This document shows, piece after piece, positions 17,106 to 26,974 of a stretch of 58,895 bases of DNA; position 1 is the stretch's first letter; every line of letters begins with the position of its first letter. The position numbers and the translations under genes were made by a program. Where the stretch lies: assembly GCF_000189395.1 (NCBI RefSeq), contig NZ_AEPB01000010.1, forward strand, positions 1 through 58,895, read 5' to 3'. The notes beneath the pieces are model-generated. The model was not told the origin of the DNA. It saw nothing but the letters and a program-made list of their open reading frames with translations, and made no database searches. The DNA is from Planococcus donghaensis MPA1U2 (GTDB lineage: Bacteria; Bacillota; Bacilli; Bacillales_A; Planococcaceae).

Positions 17106-18482
17106 GTGTTTAAAATAGCAGTGGCAGGAACAGGATACGTGGGTCTAGTAGCAGGGGTATGTTTTGCTGAAAGAGGACATCAAGTAGTCTGTGTTGATAT
17201 AGATGAAGCAAAAGTGAACTTGATGAGATCAGGCACATCACCGATATATGAGGCTGGACTAGAAGAACTTATGATGAAAAATTATGAGGCAGGTAGAATA
17301 GAGTACACAACTGATTATAAATCAGCTTATAAAGATGCAGATGCAGTATTTATCGGTGTAGGTACTCCGGAAAATGAAGATGGCTCTGCAAATCTCTCAT
17401 ATATAGCAACGGTCGCTCGTCAAATTGCTGAGACTATTGAAAAAGATTGTTTAGTTACAGTAAAATCTACTGTGCCAGTCGGAACGAATGATAAAGTAGA
17501 GCAATTTATTCACGATTTCTTGATTAATGATGTAAGAGTAGAAGTAGCTTCAAACCCTGAATTTTTAGCACAAGGATCTGCTGTGCATGATACGTTGAAT
17601 GCAAAACGAATTATTATAGGTACAGAAAGTGAATGGGCAGAGAATCTTTTGCAAAAAATTTATGAGCCATTTAACTTACCAGTTGTCTCAGTAAATAGAA
17701 AGTCGGCAGAAATGATTAAATATGCTTCTAATGATTTTCTAGCATTGAAAATTTCTTACATGAATGATATTGCGAACCTTTGTGAATTGGTTGGGGCAGA
17801 TGTTGAAGATGTTGCTAAAGGTATGAGTTTTGATAATCGTATTGGCGGTGAATTTTTAAATGCTGGCATTGGTTATGGTGGATCTTGTTTCCCTAAAGAT
17901 ACTAAGGCACTTGAGTATTTAGCTACACAAAATGGTTATGATTTGAAGACTGTAAAAGCTGCCATTGATGTTAATAAAGCACAAAAAACATTAATGTATA
18001 AAAAAGCAAGTAAACGACTAATTACATTTAATGGACTAAAAGTAGCTGTACTTGGGTTGACTTTTAAGCCAGGAACCGATGATTTAAGAGAAGCCCCCTC
18101 ATTAGAAAATGTACCTTTATTATTAAAACAAGGTGCGGATATATTTGCATATGATCCAATAGGGACTCAGAATTTTGCTAAAGTCTTTCCAGAAGGCAAA
18201 ATTGGCAATGGAAGTATAAAGTATGTTTCAAACCCAGAAGAAGCTTTAGAGGGTGCGAATGTATGTTTCATTTTTACTGAATGGAACGAAATCAAAGCGA
18301 TAGCGGTACAATCATACAAAAAAATAATGAGAACACCTCTGGTTTATGATGGTCGTAATCTTAATGATGTCGAAGAGATGCAACAAGCTGGTGTAGAGTA
18401 TTATTCAGTCGGCAGAGCCTCTGCAAATAAAGATGCGCTTAAGGAGTTGAAAAAGCTTGAATTACAAGCCGTTAAACTCTAA
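17106..18482 (+). CDS. UDP-glucose 6-dehydrogenase
   Basis: A 458-residue NAD-dependent enzyme starting at GTG, with AAGGTGGGG upstream. N-terminal Rossmann fold IAVAGTGYVGLVAGVCFAE, then VKSTVPVGT, ASNPEFLAQGSA and the active-site block GIGYGGSCFPKD with the thioester cysteine at residue 261. The C-terminal UDP-binding domain has VLGLTFKPGTDDLREAPS. It oxidises UDP-glucose, the product of the galU gene nearby, to UDP-glucuronate. The epimerase gene overlaps its 3' end by 26 bases, so uronic acid supply is coupled. Such enzymes are known targets of BY-kinases. Equivalent to Ugd/TuaD. Confidence 0.94.
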   Translation: MFKIAVAGTGYVGLVAGVCFAERGHQVVCVDIDEAKVNLMRSGTSPIYEAGLEELMMKNYEAGRIEYTTDYKSAYKDADAVFIGVGTPENEDGSANLSYIATVARQIAETIEKDCLVTVKSTVPVGTNDKVEQFIHDFLINDVRVEVASNPEFLAQGSAVHDTLNAKRIIIGTESEWAENLLQKIYEPFNLPVVSVNRKSAEMIKYASNDFLALKISYMNDIANLCELVGADVEDVAKGMSFDNRIGGEFLNAGIGYGGSCFPKDTKALEYLATQNGYDLKTVKAAIDVNKAQKTLMYKKASKRLITFNGLKVAVLGLTFKPGTDDLREAPSLENVPLLLKQGADIFAYDPIGTQNFAKVFPEGKIGNGSIKYVSNPEEALEGANVCFIFTEWNEIKAIAVQSYKKIMRTPLVYDGRNLNDVEEMQQAGVEYYSVGRASANKDALKELKKLELQAVKL

Positions 18483-19491
18483 GAAAAGTTACTTGATAAC
18501 CGGTGCCGCTGGCTTTATTGGTTATTATCTTTCCAAACAGTTATTAGACTCTGGTTGTAAAGTAATGGGAATCGATAATCTTAACGACTACTACGATGTC
18601 AAATTAAAATATGATCGTTTAAGTCAATTAGAGTCTTATGAAAAATTCACTTTTATTAAAGGGGATATTGCTGAAAAAGAATTAATAATGAGACTTTTTG
18701 AAGAATATAAACCGAATATTGTTGTAAATTTAGCAGCTCAGGCTGGTGTAAGATATTCGATTGAAAACCCAGATGTCTATATTCAAAGCAATATTATTGG
18801 TTTCTATAATGTTATAGAAGCTTGCCGTCATTACCCGGTAGATCATTTGTTGTACGCTTCATCTAGTTCAGTATATGGAGCAAACAAGAAAGTTCCTTTT
18901 GAAGAAACAGATTTTGTAGATCACCCAGTATCATTGTACGCCTCTACAAAAAAATCGAATGAATTAATGGCTCAAACATATAGCCATCTATATAATATTC
19001 CTGCAACGGGACTTCGATTCTTTACCGTTTATGGGCCACTGGGACGACCTGATATGGCTTATTTTGGATTTACAGACAAACTATTTGCAGATGAAGAGAT
19101 AAAGATTTTTAATAATGGGGATTTTGAAAACGATTTGTACCGCGACTTTACTTATGTAGATGACATTGTGGAAGGTATTCAGCGTCTTTTAATTAATCCG
19201 CCGAGTAGTAAAGCTGGTGAAGTTCCGCATAAAATTTTTAATATAGGTAATAGTAGCCCAGAAAAGCTAATGGTATTTATTAAAACACTTGAAAAGTGTT
19301 TAAGCAATAGTTTAGACAGAAAAATTGAGTTTAAAAAGAAATTTGAACCAATTAAGCCTGGGGATGTTTCTGCTACTTATGCTTCCACTAAATTATTGGA
19401 AGAAGCTATTGGATTTAAGCCGAAAACATCTATAGAAGAAGGACTGCAGAGGTTCACAAACTGGTATTGTGAATATTATGGGAAAATATAA
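18457..19491 (+). CDS. NAD-dependent sugar epimerase, UDP-glucuronate 4-epimerase-like
   Basis: A 344-residue extended SDR protein. It starts at TTG inside the end of the dehydrogenase gene, with AAGGAG about 10 bases before. TGAAGFIG binds NAD, SSSSVYG holds the catalytic serine, and YASTK supplies the Tyr-Lys pair. FTVYGPLGRPDMA matches the signature region of UDP-GlcA 4-epimerases, unlike the corresponding GalE loop. It should convert UDP-GlcA to UDP-GalA. The translational overlap with the UDP-glucose dehydrogenase gene supports a shared pathway. Other 4-epimerase substrates cannot be excluded. Confidence 0.88.
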   Translation: MNYKPLNSKKSYLITGAAGFIGYYLSKQLLDSGCKVMGIDNLNDYYDVKLKYDRLSQLESYEKFTFIKGDIAEKELIMRLFEEYKPNIVVNLAAQAGVRYSIENPDVYIQSNIIGFYNVIEACRHYPVDHLLYASSSSVYGANKKVPFEETDFVDHPVSLYASTKKSNELMAQTYSHLYNIPATGLRFFTVYGPLGRPDMAYFGFTDKLFADEEIKIFNNGDFENDLYRDFTYVDDIVEGIQRLLINPPSSKAGEVPHKIFNIGNSSPEKLMVFIKTLEKCLSNSLDRKIEFKKKFEPIKPGDVSATYASTKLLEEAIGFKPKTSIEEGLQRFTNWYCEYYGKI

Positions 19492-19737
19492 AAAAATCAC
19501 AAAAATCTTATTTTATACTACTTTAATTATCCAATTAGTTTTAAATATGAATTATTAATTATTAATGAAATTAATTGAAGTGTTTCATATTAAAAAGTCA
19601 ATTCAGTTTCTTTGAATTATTTCGGAATAAAGAAATTTTATATCATCACTGTACATATGTAACACACCTTATAAGGGGGATGGGGTTTTAAAAAATGGTA
19701 TTAGAAAAAATTTATTTACAAAAAAGGCTGTGAATTG

Positions 19738-20769
19738 ATGAAATCTAAAGGACGATTAGAAGAACTAGATGCTCTAAGAGGATTAGCAGCCTTGGCAGTA
19801 GTATTTTTTCATTATACTACTAGATATGAAGAACTTTTTGGACATGAAAAAAGCTCTTATATTAGTTTTAAATATGGAAGCTTAGGTGTAGATTTGTTTT
19901 TTATGATTAGTGGTTTTGTAATCTTTATGACGATGCTACGAACTAAAAGTATTAAAGAATTTGCACAAAAAAGAGCCTTAAGACTGTATCCTGCCTATTT
20001 AATAGCAGTTATATTAACGTTTATACTCGTTAAGTTATATGGATTAGAAGGTAGAGAGGTTTCTGTATTCGAGGGCATTTTTAATCTTACAATGTTACAA
20101 GGCTTCATTCCAGGAATAAAACATGTCGATGGTGCATATTGGAGCCTGACAATTGAAATTACTTTTTATATATTAATAGGTTGCATAATATTTTTTGGTC
20201 TTAAGAAGAAAATATTCGCAGTTTTATCAACCTGGTTAATAGTATCATTTCTAATTCAAGAATTTTATATATTAACAAATGGACAAATTATATTTAAATT
20301 CTTATTAATATATTTAATATCATCATACAGTCACCTTTTTATTGCTGGAGTCATGTTTTATTTAATTAGAGAAAAAGCAGAAATTAAATATTACTTAATT
20401 TTGATAGGGTGTTTAATAAATCAATATGCATTTAATGACCTTATACCTAGCCTTGTAACTACATCTTTCTTTTTCATCTTTTTCTTAATGATAAATGATA
20501 AATTGAATATACTAAAAATCAAACCTCTAGGATTTCTAGGTGCTATCTCATATAGTTTATATTTAATTCATCAAAATTTGGGTTACATAGCAATTAATAT
20601 AATGGAGAGAAATGGTTTGGTCAGTGAAATTTATTTATTAATTCCAGTGGGTATATCTATTATTATTGCGACATTCTTAACATTCTATATTGAGAGACCT
20701 ATTATTAAATACTATAGTATAAAAATGAAGAGAAATGTGAAAATAAAAGAAGTGATTTCTAATATTTAG
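19738..20769 (+). CDS. Acyltransferase 3 (OafA-like) membrane O-acyltransferase
   Basis: ATG at 19738 is preferred to the adjacent TTG, with AAGG about 10 bases upstream. The 343-residue protein has roughly ten membrane helices. N-terminal LEELDALRGLAALAVVFFHYTTR contains the family R/H signature, followed by SLGVDLFFMISGFVIF and later DGAYWSLTIEITFY. It should acetylate or otherwise O-acylate sugars of the exported polymer across the membrane. It is separated from the epimerase gene by about 245 AT-rich bases, so it may have its own promoter. Confidence 0.9.
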   Translation: MKSKGRLEELDALRGLAALAVVFFHYTTRYEELFGHEKSSYISFKYGSLGVDLFFMISGFVIFMTMLRTKSIKEFAQKRALRLYPAYLIAVILTFILVKLYGLEGREVSVFEGIFNLTMLQGFIPGIKHVDGAYWSLTIEITFYILIGCIIFFGLKKKIFAVLSTWLIVSFLIQEFYILTNGQIIFKFLLIYLISSYSHLFIAGVMFYLIREKAEIKYYLILIGCLINQYAFNDLIPSLVTTSFFFIFFLMINDKLNILKIKPLGFLGAISYSLYLIHQNLGYIAINIMERNGLVSEIYLLIPVGISIIIATFLTFYIERPIIKYYSIKMKRNVKIKEVISNI

Positions 20770-20875
20770 ATTTTTCGTTTTATAATAATTTATAAATTAG
20801 GTTGTTTTATCAGTGAAGAATCAAAAAGTGTTCCAAAATAAAAGAGAAACATAGAAAACTTAAGTAGGTGCAAAA

Positions 20876-21751
20876 ATGAGAGTAAAAAAAGCAATTATCC
20901 CTGCAGCTGGTCTAGGAACACGATTCCTTCCTGCAACTAAAGCTATGCCTAAAGAAATGTTACCAATCGTTGATAAACCAACAATTCAATACATAATTGA
21001 AGAAGCCATTGCTTCTGGTATTGAGGATATCATTATCGTTACAGGTAAAGGCAAGCGTGCAATTGAAGATCATTTTGATCATGCATTCGAACTTGAAGAC
21101 ACATTGATGAAAAAAGGTAAGATGGATATGTTGGATTCTGTATTAGAAACGTCTAAAGTAGAAATTCACTTTATTCGTCAAAAACAGCCTCTTGGTTTAG
21201 GTCATGCGATTTGGTCAGCTCGTAAGTTTATTGGTGACGAACCATTTGCTGTTTTGCTAGGTGATGATATTGTTGAAAATGATGAGCCATGTTTAGCTCA
21301 ATTGATGAATCAACATGAAGTAACAGGCAAGAGTGTGATTGGTGTTCAACAAGTGGCTGAAAAAGACACTGACCGTTATGGTATTATTGATCCTGTTTCA
21401 ATAGACGGCAAATTGATTCAAGTTAACAAGTTTGTTGAGAAACCAACAGCCGGAACAGCCCCATCAAATTATGCAATCATGGGTCGCTATATATTAACCC
21501 CGGAAATCTTTGAATACTTAGGTCAACACCAACTAGGAGCAGGTGGAGAAATCCAGTTGACGGATGCAATTCAGAAGTTAAACGAAGTTCAGTCAGTTTA
21601 TGCTTATGACTTTGATGGGCAACGTTTTGATGTCGGAGAGAAGTTCGGTTTTATCGAGACGACGATTGAGTTTGCTCTAAAACGTCCAGAATTGCGTGAG
21701 CAGTTATTGGAGTTGTTTGAGAAAAAGCTTCAAGAGTCTACAGTTAAGTAA
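20876..21751 (+). CDS. galU: UTP-glucose-1-phosphate uridylyltransferase
   Basis: A 291-residue nucleotidyltransferase with the family motif [19 protein letters not shown], then [22 protein letters not shown] and GEIQLTDAI. It makes UDP-glucose from glucose-1-phosphate and UTP, feeding UDP-glucuronate synthesis in this cluster as well as glycolipid and teichoic acid glucosylation. Base composition returns to backbone-like values here, marking the right edge of the AT-rich block. Equivalent to B. subtilis GtaB. A strong terminator follows. Confidence 0.95.
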   Translation: MRVKKAIIPAAGLGTRFLPATKAMPKEMLPIVDKPTIQYIIEEAIASGIEDIIIVTGKGKRAIEDHFDHAFELEDTLMKKGKMDMLDSVLETSKVEIHFIRQKQPLGLGHAIWSARKFIGDEPFAVLLGDDIVENDEPCLAQLMNQHEVTGKSVIGVQQVAEKDTDRYGIIDPVSIDGKLIQVNKFVEKPTAGTAPSNYAIMGRYILTPEIFEYLGQHQLGAGGEIQLTDAIQKLNEVQSVYAYDFDGQRFDVGEKFGFIETTIEFALKRPELREQLLELFEKKLQESTVK

Positions 21752-21760
21752 ATAATATGA

Positions 21761-21801
21761 AAAATGCCTTTCCAACTTTTTGTCGGAAAGGCATTTTCTT
21801 T
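21761..21801. terminator. Terminator between galU and the convergent ligase-like gene
   Basis: AAAATGCCTTTCC pairs with GGAAAGGCATTTT around an 11-base loop, with T-rich sequence to the right and A-rich sequence to the left. It can act in both directions between the convergent genes ending at 21751 and 21838. Confidence 0.85.
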
Positions 21802-21837
21802 TGTAATAAACATCATGTTTTTTTAAGACTATTATGT

Positions 21838-23013
21838 TTATTTACACTGCCTGCTGCTACACTGAAGGGGAGATTTTCTGAGTAGGAAAGCTAGGATGAT
21901 CCACATTAACAACGAAATGATTTCGAATTTATAAATCAGGTGTCCTTCGAACACTTGCAAAAATAGGATAGCGGTAAAATAGCCTATCAGGATTCTGTAC
22001 TCAGTATCCATAATATTCGCTTTTCCGGTGGCCCATGCTATTGAAAGAAGCAATGCTGCTACTAAAATGAGTCCAATAAAACCAGCCTGATAAAAAACTT
22101 GTACATACAGATTGTGCAAATAGCCACCAAGATCTTGGAATTCATTATTGATGCCTAAACCTGTCCAAAATGCGTTATTCTGTAAAACAGCTTCTACTGC
22201 TTCATTCCAGATTCGATCTCGCCCTGAAAAGAAGTTTTTCCCCGTCACCTGAATGCTGAGGTCATTTAAATTTTCACCAATAGATGTATGTTTCAAATAG
22301 ACATAAATACCAGTGACAACCGGACTTAAGAAGATTAACGCGGCCATTAGTTGGAACGTAAAACGAGATATATATTTGATTGTAAAGAAAACAATGATGA
22401 CGATAATAAATGCCATCATGGCAGTTCGAGATGTAGCTGTGAACAATGTGACGACCAACAAAACGGTCGTATATAAATTCATCACTTTCAGGATGATATT
22501 CTTTTCATGGAGATTGATCAAGTAGAAGAACAATAGCAAAAAAGCGATGATACCGTTTGAATTTGCGGCAATCAATTTATTGATAGACAACAGGGTTGGT
22601 AAAAAGAAAATATTGGCGTAGATAAAAGTAAAGACAATCCACATCCGTTTATCTACGATTCTGTTTTTGAAAGATATTATAGCTATAAAAAGTGCAACAA
22701 TTAAAAGGAAATAGGCTATGTATTCAAGTTTTAATGGTTCGCCACGGTTGATATTTAAGACATAATAAGTGGTGAAAAGGAGCAGTGGGACAATTACAAT
22801 CCAGTTGATCTTGTAGCTAATTAGCTTTCGGTCTATCAGCATATGGTAAAGCAAGACAATGGATAAAATAATGATTGGGAAGATCAATGATTGCTTACTC
22901 ATGAAATGGTGTACTGCAAATTGCATTCCCATAAAAAGTAATACAGTAAATATACTAGCCGTTGCAATAACTTGTGCAGCAGTCTTAATTTTTGTCGATT
23001 CCAATTTTTTCAT
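21838..23013 (-). CDS. O-antigen ligase/polymerase-superfamily membrane protein
   Basis: A 391-residue protein with about ten membrane helices and the Wzy_C/O-antigen-ligase signature in its main external loop: SGRDRIWNEAVEAV, FWTGLGINNEF and GGYLHNLYVQVFYQAG. Members polymerise repeat units or transfer glycans from lipid carriers. It is the second such protein in the region, but it is encoded on the opposite strand outside the AT-rich block. A separate role such as ligation or a different polymer is likely, and activity in the main cluster cannot be assumed. GAGGT lies before the ATG. Confidence 0.82.
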   Translation of the reverse strand: MKKLESTKIKTAAQVIATASIFTVLLFMGMQFAVHHFMSKQSLIFPIIILSIVLLYHMLIDRKLISYKINWIVIVPLLLFTTYYVLNINRGEPLKLEYIAYFLLIVALFIAIISFKNRIVDKRMWIVFTFIYANIFFLPTLLSINKLIAANSNGIIAFLLLFFYLINLHEKNIILKVMNLYTTVLLVVTLFTATSRTAMMAFIIVIIVFFTIKYISRFTFQLMAALIFLSPVVTGIYVYLKHTSIGENLNDLSIQVTGKNFFSGRDRIWNEAVEAVLQNNAFWTGLGINNEFQDLGGYLHNLYVQVFYQAGFIGLILVAALLLSIAWATGKANIMDTEYRILIGYFTAILFLQVFEGHLIYKFEIISLLMWIILAFLLRKSPLQCSSRQCK

Positions 23014-23183
23014 CTCAACCTCAATTTTGCAATCAGCAATCCGTTTTCGATTTGAAAGCGGGAATCCTGAATCACATATCTGCTAGTATGTAATAATCTC
23101 TCTTATAGCAGAAAGGCCAGATGAAAGTTCTTATATCAGGGGATCCTCATATCATCTATGTACTAGTTTTTTCTTTATATTAC

Positions 23184-23222
23184 AAAAATGCCGCTCCGAT
23201 TATTATCGGAGCGGCATTTTTG
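23184..23222 (-). terminator. Terminator of the sugar-salvage operon
   Basis: AAAATGCCGCTCCGAT pairs perfectly with ATCGGAGCGGCATTTT around a four-base loop, with T or A runs on both sides. It lies just beyond the stop of the last operon gene, the minus-strand aldolase gene. Confidence 0.9.
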
Positions 23223-23241
23223 TTTAGAGAATTTTATTGTA

Positions 23242-23901
23242 TCAACTCTCAGCCTTAATTTCCTGCTGCCCATAAGACTTAAACTTCTGAGCCATAAACT
23301 CCATTTCTACTTTATCTAATATGACCGGTGTGCCAAGTGACTTCGCTCGGTAATATATCTCGCAGCAATGCTCAATTTCTTCAGCTACGGTAAAAGCATT
23401 GACCAGTGAATCTGATCCCGCAAGCAAGCCGTGATTCGCAAGCAATACTGCTCTTCGGTCTTTCATAGCTTTAAATGCATTTTCAGCCAACTCTTTTGTG
23501 CCAAAACTCGCATAGTCGGCGCAACGAACGTTTTCACCTGCGTGGGCAACGAGGTAGGAAACGGCGGGCAAATCCCAACGCAGCGATGCTAAAGTTTTCG
23601 CGAACGAGCTATGTGTATGGACGACAGCGTTAATGTCTTCACGTTTTTGATAAAAGATGGCGTGCATTGACCATTCGCTTGAAGGTTTGCATGTGCCGTC
23701 AATGATGTTGCCGTTGAGGTCAGTGATAACGATGTCTTCTGGGTTTAGTTGGTTATATGGGATGCCGCTCGGGCTAATAGCCATATAGCCGGTTTTTCTG
23801 TCAAAGACACTGATGTTGCCACCGGTGCCTTTAGTTAAGCCGCTTGATAGTAGTTTGTTTAAATAGACGATGATGTCGTTTCGTTCTTTTTCGAGTAACA
23901 T
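23242..23901 (-). CDS. Class II (AraD/FucA-type) aldolase, probable 5-deoxyribulose- or methylthioribulose-1-phosphate aldolase
   Basis: A 219-residue zinc-dependent aldolase/adducin-family protein. GLTKGTGGNISV is the phosphate-binding block. PSSEWSMH supplies the catalytic glutamate, and VVHTHSSF and LLANHGLLA supply the zinc histidines. The fold also contains MtnB dehydratases, but no later mtn genes (mtnW, mtnX, mtnD) are nearby. With MtnK- and MtnA-like enzymes in the same operon, the better reading is an aldolase that cleaves 5-deoxyribulose-1-phosphate (or the methylthio analogue) to DHAP and an aldehyde, as in the described drd/DHAP-shunt pathways. Substrate is inference. Confidence 0.82.
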   Translation of the reverse strand: MLLEKERNDIIVYLNKLLSSGLTKGTGGNISVFDRKTGYMAISPSGIPYNQLNPEDIVITDLNGNIIDGTCKPSSEWSMHAIFYQKREDINAVVHTHSSFAKTLASLRWDLPAVSYLVAHAGENVRCADYASFGTKELAENAFKAMKDRRAVLLANHGLLAGSDSLVNAFTVAEEIEHCCEIYYRAKSLGTPVILDKVEMEFMAQKFKSYGQQEIKAES

Positions 23902-23911
23902 CGGTTCACCC

Positions 23912-24694
23912 CTAATCTGCTAAATATATGGTTGTGCCGCTTTCTTGAAATCTCTCGATGCAAGTAGTTTCGGCACTTGTCGGGTTTTCGGGTTTGTCGG
24001 TAATAATGGTTTGGATAGAGTTTGACGGGCATACTTGGAAAAAGGCGACGGTGTCGAGTTTTGTATGGTCTGCTAAGACGATGACTTGATTTGATTTTCG
24101 GATCATCGCTTGTTTGGCTTCGCCTTCATCGATCGTGGCATCGGTCAGCCCTTCTTCAAAGCTAATGGCTTTACTGGAGATAAAGCATTTGTCGATATTA
24201 ATCGACTGCAAGTATTGCGATAGCGACCCACCAATTGTCGATAGCGATTTGCCTCGAACGTAACCGCCAAGCAAAATCACGGTAATGCCTTTTTCGCTGG
24301 CGAGTTCGACCGCAATAGAGATATTATTCGTGACGACTGTAAGTGATTCAAAACCTTTGAGTCGTTTGCTGACTTCAAGGGCAGACGTGCTAGCGTCAAA
24401 TGCAATGACGTCACCGTTTTCAATGAGTGACACGGCGACAGATGCGATTTGTCGCTTTTCGGTTAAATTGGTGGATAACCGCTCGTCCACTGTCCCTTCG
24501 TATACTTTCTTGGTACTCAGTTTCGCACCACCAAGTACGCGTATCAGTTCGCCTTCTTTTTCAAGCTTTTCTAAATCACGGCGAATGGTCATTTCAGATA
24601 CGTTGAATTTTTGACTAAGATACGACACTTCTGCGTAATCTTTTTTTTCAAGAACGGTTAGGATATTTTTTTGGCGTTCTAGTGGGACTGACAT
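23912..24694 (-). CDS. DeoR-family transcriptional regulator of the sugar-salvage operon
   Basis: The start is placed at the internal ATG giving MSVPLERQKNI, since GAGAGG lies eight bases ahead; the longer frame runs into the isomerase gene without a site. The 260-residue protein has an N-terminal winged helix (YLSQKFNVSEMTIRRDLEKLE) and a C-terminal sugar-phosphate-sensing DeoRC domain (VIAFDASTSALEV, VVTNNIS, LLGGYVR, KCFISSKAI). It probably represses the operon until a phosphorylated pentose intermediate binds. The clustered half-sites at 30651-30698 are its likely operator. Confidence 0.88.
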   Translation of the reverse strand: MSVPLERQKNILTVLEKKDYAEVSYLSQKFNVSEMTIRRDLEKLEKEGELIRVLGGAKLSTKKVYEGTVDERLSTNLTEKRQIASVAVSLIENGDVIAFDASTSALEVSKRLKGFESLTVVTNNISIAVELASEKGITVILLGGYVRGKSLSTIGGSLSQYLQSINIDKCFISSKAISFEEGLTDATIDEGEAKQAMIRKSNQVIVLADHTKLDTVAFFQVCPSNSIQTIITDKPENPTSAETTCIERFQESGTTIYLAD

Positions 24695-24710
24695 AGGCGA
24701 AACCTCTCTT

Positions 24711-25751
24711 TTAGGCGAACAGTTTTTTGAAATTCTCTTCAAAAGGAGCGTGGACAATTCCTTTTTCAGTGACGATGGCAGTGATTAAGTTAGCAGGTGT
24801 CACGTCAAACGCCGGGTTATAGGCTTGAACGTCTTTCGGCGCTGTCCATTTTCCTAAACTATTAATAATTTCTTCGATATGGCGTTCTTCAATGGGAATC
24901 GCCGAACCGTCTGGCGTGTCCATATCAATAGTTGGTGTTGGTGCTGCGATATAAAACGGCACGTTATAATGTTTCGCGAGTATCGCGACACCAAGTGTGC
25001 CGATTTTATTGGCGGTGTCGCCATTCGCTGCGACTCGGTCACAGCCGACAATGGCCGCTTGAATCTTGCCTTGCGACATGACCATCGCAGCCATACTATC
25101 GGTAATAACCGTGACATCAATGCCCGCTCGGTGCAATTCAAGTGCCGTAAGAGTCGATCCTTGCAAGCGAGGGCGCGTTTCATCTGCGAATACTTTTAAG
25201 TCCCAGCCTTTTTCTTTTGCTAAGTAAAACGGGGAAGTGGCAGTACCGTATTTTGATGTCGCAAGTGCGCCTGCGTTGCAATGGGTTAATACGCCATTGC
25301 CATCTTCTAATAGCGTAAGTAAATGTTCGCCGATTTGACGGTTAATTTCTTCGTCTTCTCGGTGAATTTTTTTTGCTTCTTCGAGTAAGATTTCTTTAAT
25401 CGTTTCGATGTTATCGCTATCTAGACTTAGAGCGCACGTCATCATGCGGTCAATGGCCCAAAACAAGTTAACGGCTGTCGGTCTAGACGTTGCTAAATAG
25501 TCACGGCTTTTTTGAAGCTGTTGTTTGAGTTCTTCAGGCGTGCCTTCAAAATCACGAATGCTGAGATATATGCCATATGCAGCTGTAACCCCAATTGCCG
25601 GTGCGCCTCGAACTTTCATTGTGACAATGGCATCCCACACGCTTTCAATTGTGGTGTAGCGATCATAGGCTATTTCATTTGGTAAAATGGTTTGGTCTAA
25701 CAAGACCAGTTCATCATCTTTCCATTCGATTGAGACTAACGCTTCAGTCAT
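24711..25751 (-). CDS. MtnA-family aldose-ketose isomerase (methylthioribose- or 5-deoxyribose-1-phosphate isomerase)
   Basis: A 346-residue protein of the eIF2B/MtnA isomerase family. Family blocks are [41 protein letters not shown] with the active-site cysteine, ETRPRLQGS, and [18 protein letters not shown] with the catalytic aspartate. It converts 5-substituted ribose-1-phosphate to ribulose-1-phosphate. Its start overlaps the kinase stop by four bases (ATGA), indicating coupled translation. The enzyme family is certain. Whether the substrate is methylthio or deoxy is not, because close paralogues do either. Confidence 0.9.
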   Translation of the reverse strand: MTEALVSIEWKDDELVLLDQTILPNEIAYDRYTTIESVWDAIVTMKVRGAPAIGVTAAYGIYLSIRDFEGTPEELKQQLQKSRDYLATSRPTAVNLFWAIDRMMTCALSLDSDNIETIKEILLEEAKKIHREDEEINRQIGEHLLTLLEDGNGVLTHCNAGALATSKYGTATSPFYLAKEKGWDLKVFADETRPRLQGSTLTALELHRAGIDVTVITDSMAAMVMSQGKIQAAIVGCDRVAANGDTANKIGTLGVAILAKHYNVPFYIAAPTPTIDMDTPDGSAIPIEERHIEEIINSLGKWTAPKDVQAYNPAFDVTPANLITAIVTEKGIVHAPFEENFKKLFA

Positions 25752-26959
25752 GAAAAATCCTCCTTTAAGTCGTGCAACACTCGGACAAAATCTTCACCCG
25801 TTTGCAAGGTGTCGCGTTCTAGTATGAAACGGTTGGCGATCTGAATGCATAGTTTTTCAGCTTGTACGTGTTTTGTGTGTTCAAGTTCTGTAATGTCTTT
25901 TACTTGAGCGAGTCCAACAATGCGACGGTTCATTTCTAAACCGGCCATACCTGCGGAATCACTCAAGATATCTTGTAAGTAAAAGTCCATAAAGGCATCA
26001 GATTTCACAGCGAACAATTCGAGTGCTTCGCGTTTCCAAACCTCTTTGAATTTCGCTCCGAACAAGTCGATCGTGTCGCGAATGGTGTCTTCGATCCACC
26101 GGGTAAATTCATCTTGTTGTTGCGCTTGGCCGTTGACCCACGAAAAGCTTAAGTTGGCGATTACGTTGCCAACGTCGTATCCAATCGGACCGTAAAAAGC
26201 GAACTCAGGGTCGATGACTTTTGTTTCGTTTTCGGTAATGAAAATCGATCCGGTATGCAAGTCGCCGTGAAGTAAACTTTGTGCTTTTGTTAGGAATAAA
26301 TATTTTAATTTGGCCACTTCGAGGTGGAGTGGTTTATTGTCATAAAGCTGCTCTTGGACAAATTGGGCGTTTTCGCTTTGTACGATATTGCGGTTATTTT
26401 GATTAAAATAAGGTTCTGTAAAAACGAGGTCTTCCGAGATTTCGCATAGTTCGGGATTGATAAAGTTTTTGACAGTAGCTTTTTTCACTTTATGTTCCAT
26501 GACGACGTCTGTTGAAGGCAGTAAGTTTTCCGCCATATAGGTTGAGATGTGTTCAGCGAAGTGGGGGAAAATGCGATGCTCCATTAGCGCGGCACGCATA
26601 ATGGTAAAGTCGCCTAAATCTTCCATCGCGCAACAACTCATGACTTCGTCAAACAAGTAAATTTCCGGTACAAGTTCAGGTGTTCTCTCAGCTGCAAGTT
26701 GCAAGGCTCTCGTTTCAATTCGAATGCGATCGGTAGACAGTTTAAAGTCTTCTGAAATACGCGCTGTGTGACCAGCCTGTTTAATAATAACAGATTTACC
26801 GCTATCCATATCTTTCACGCGAAAGACGTAGTTTAAATTGCCATCGCCAATTTCTGTAGCTTCTAACTGGGTGGCATCTCGCATAAAGGAAATGTTTTCT
26901 TTAACGTACGATTTGATTTCTTCTGTATCCATTAAAAAGTAAGTTGAAAACAATGTCAT
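25748..26959 (-). CDS. MtnK-family sugar kinase (methylthioribose or 5-deoxyribose kinase)
   Basis: A 403-residue APH-like kinase. [15 protein letters not shown] forms the nucleotide loop, SVIIKQAG holds the ATP lysine, [12 protein letters not shown] is the catalytic Brenner-type loop and [18 protein letters not shown] binds metal, all typical of MtnK. It phosphorylates the anomeric hydroxyl of the imported pentose to trap it as the 1-phosphate for the isomerase. GGAGGG lies eight bases before the ATG. A separate chromosomal mtnK, if present, would favour 5-deoxyribose as substrate here. Confidence 0.9.
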   Translation of the reverse strand: MTLFSTYFLMDTEEIKSYVKENISFMRDATQLEATEIGDGNLNYVFRVKDMDSGKSVIIKQAGHTARISEDFKLSTDRIRIETRALQLAAERTPELVPEIYLFDEVMSCCAMEDLGDFTIMRAALMEHRIFPHFAEHISTYMAENLLPSTDVVMEHKVKKATVKNFINPELCEISEDLVFTEPYFNQNNRNIVQSENAQFVQEQLYDNKPLHLEVAKLKYLFLTKAQSLLHGDLHTGSIFITENETKVIDPEFAFYGPIGYDVGNVIANLSFSWVNGQAQQQDEFTRWIEDTIRDTIDLFGAKFKEVWKREALELFAVKSDAFMDFYLQDILSDSAGMAGLEMNRRIVGLAQVKDITELEHTKHVQAEKLCIQIANRFILERDTLQTGEDFVRVLHDLKEDFS

Positions 26960-26974
26960 CTGATTCCCCTCCGA

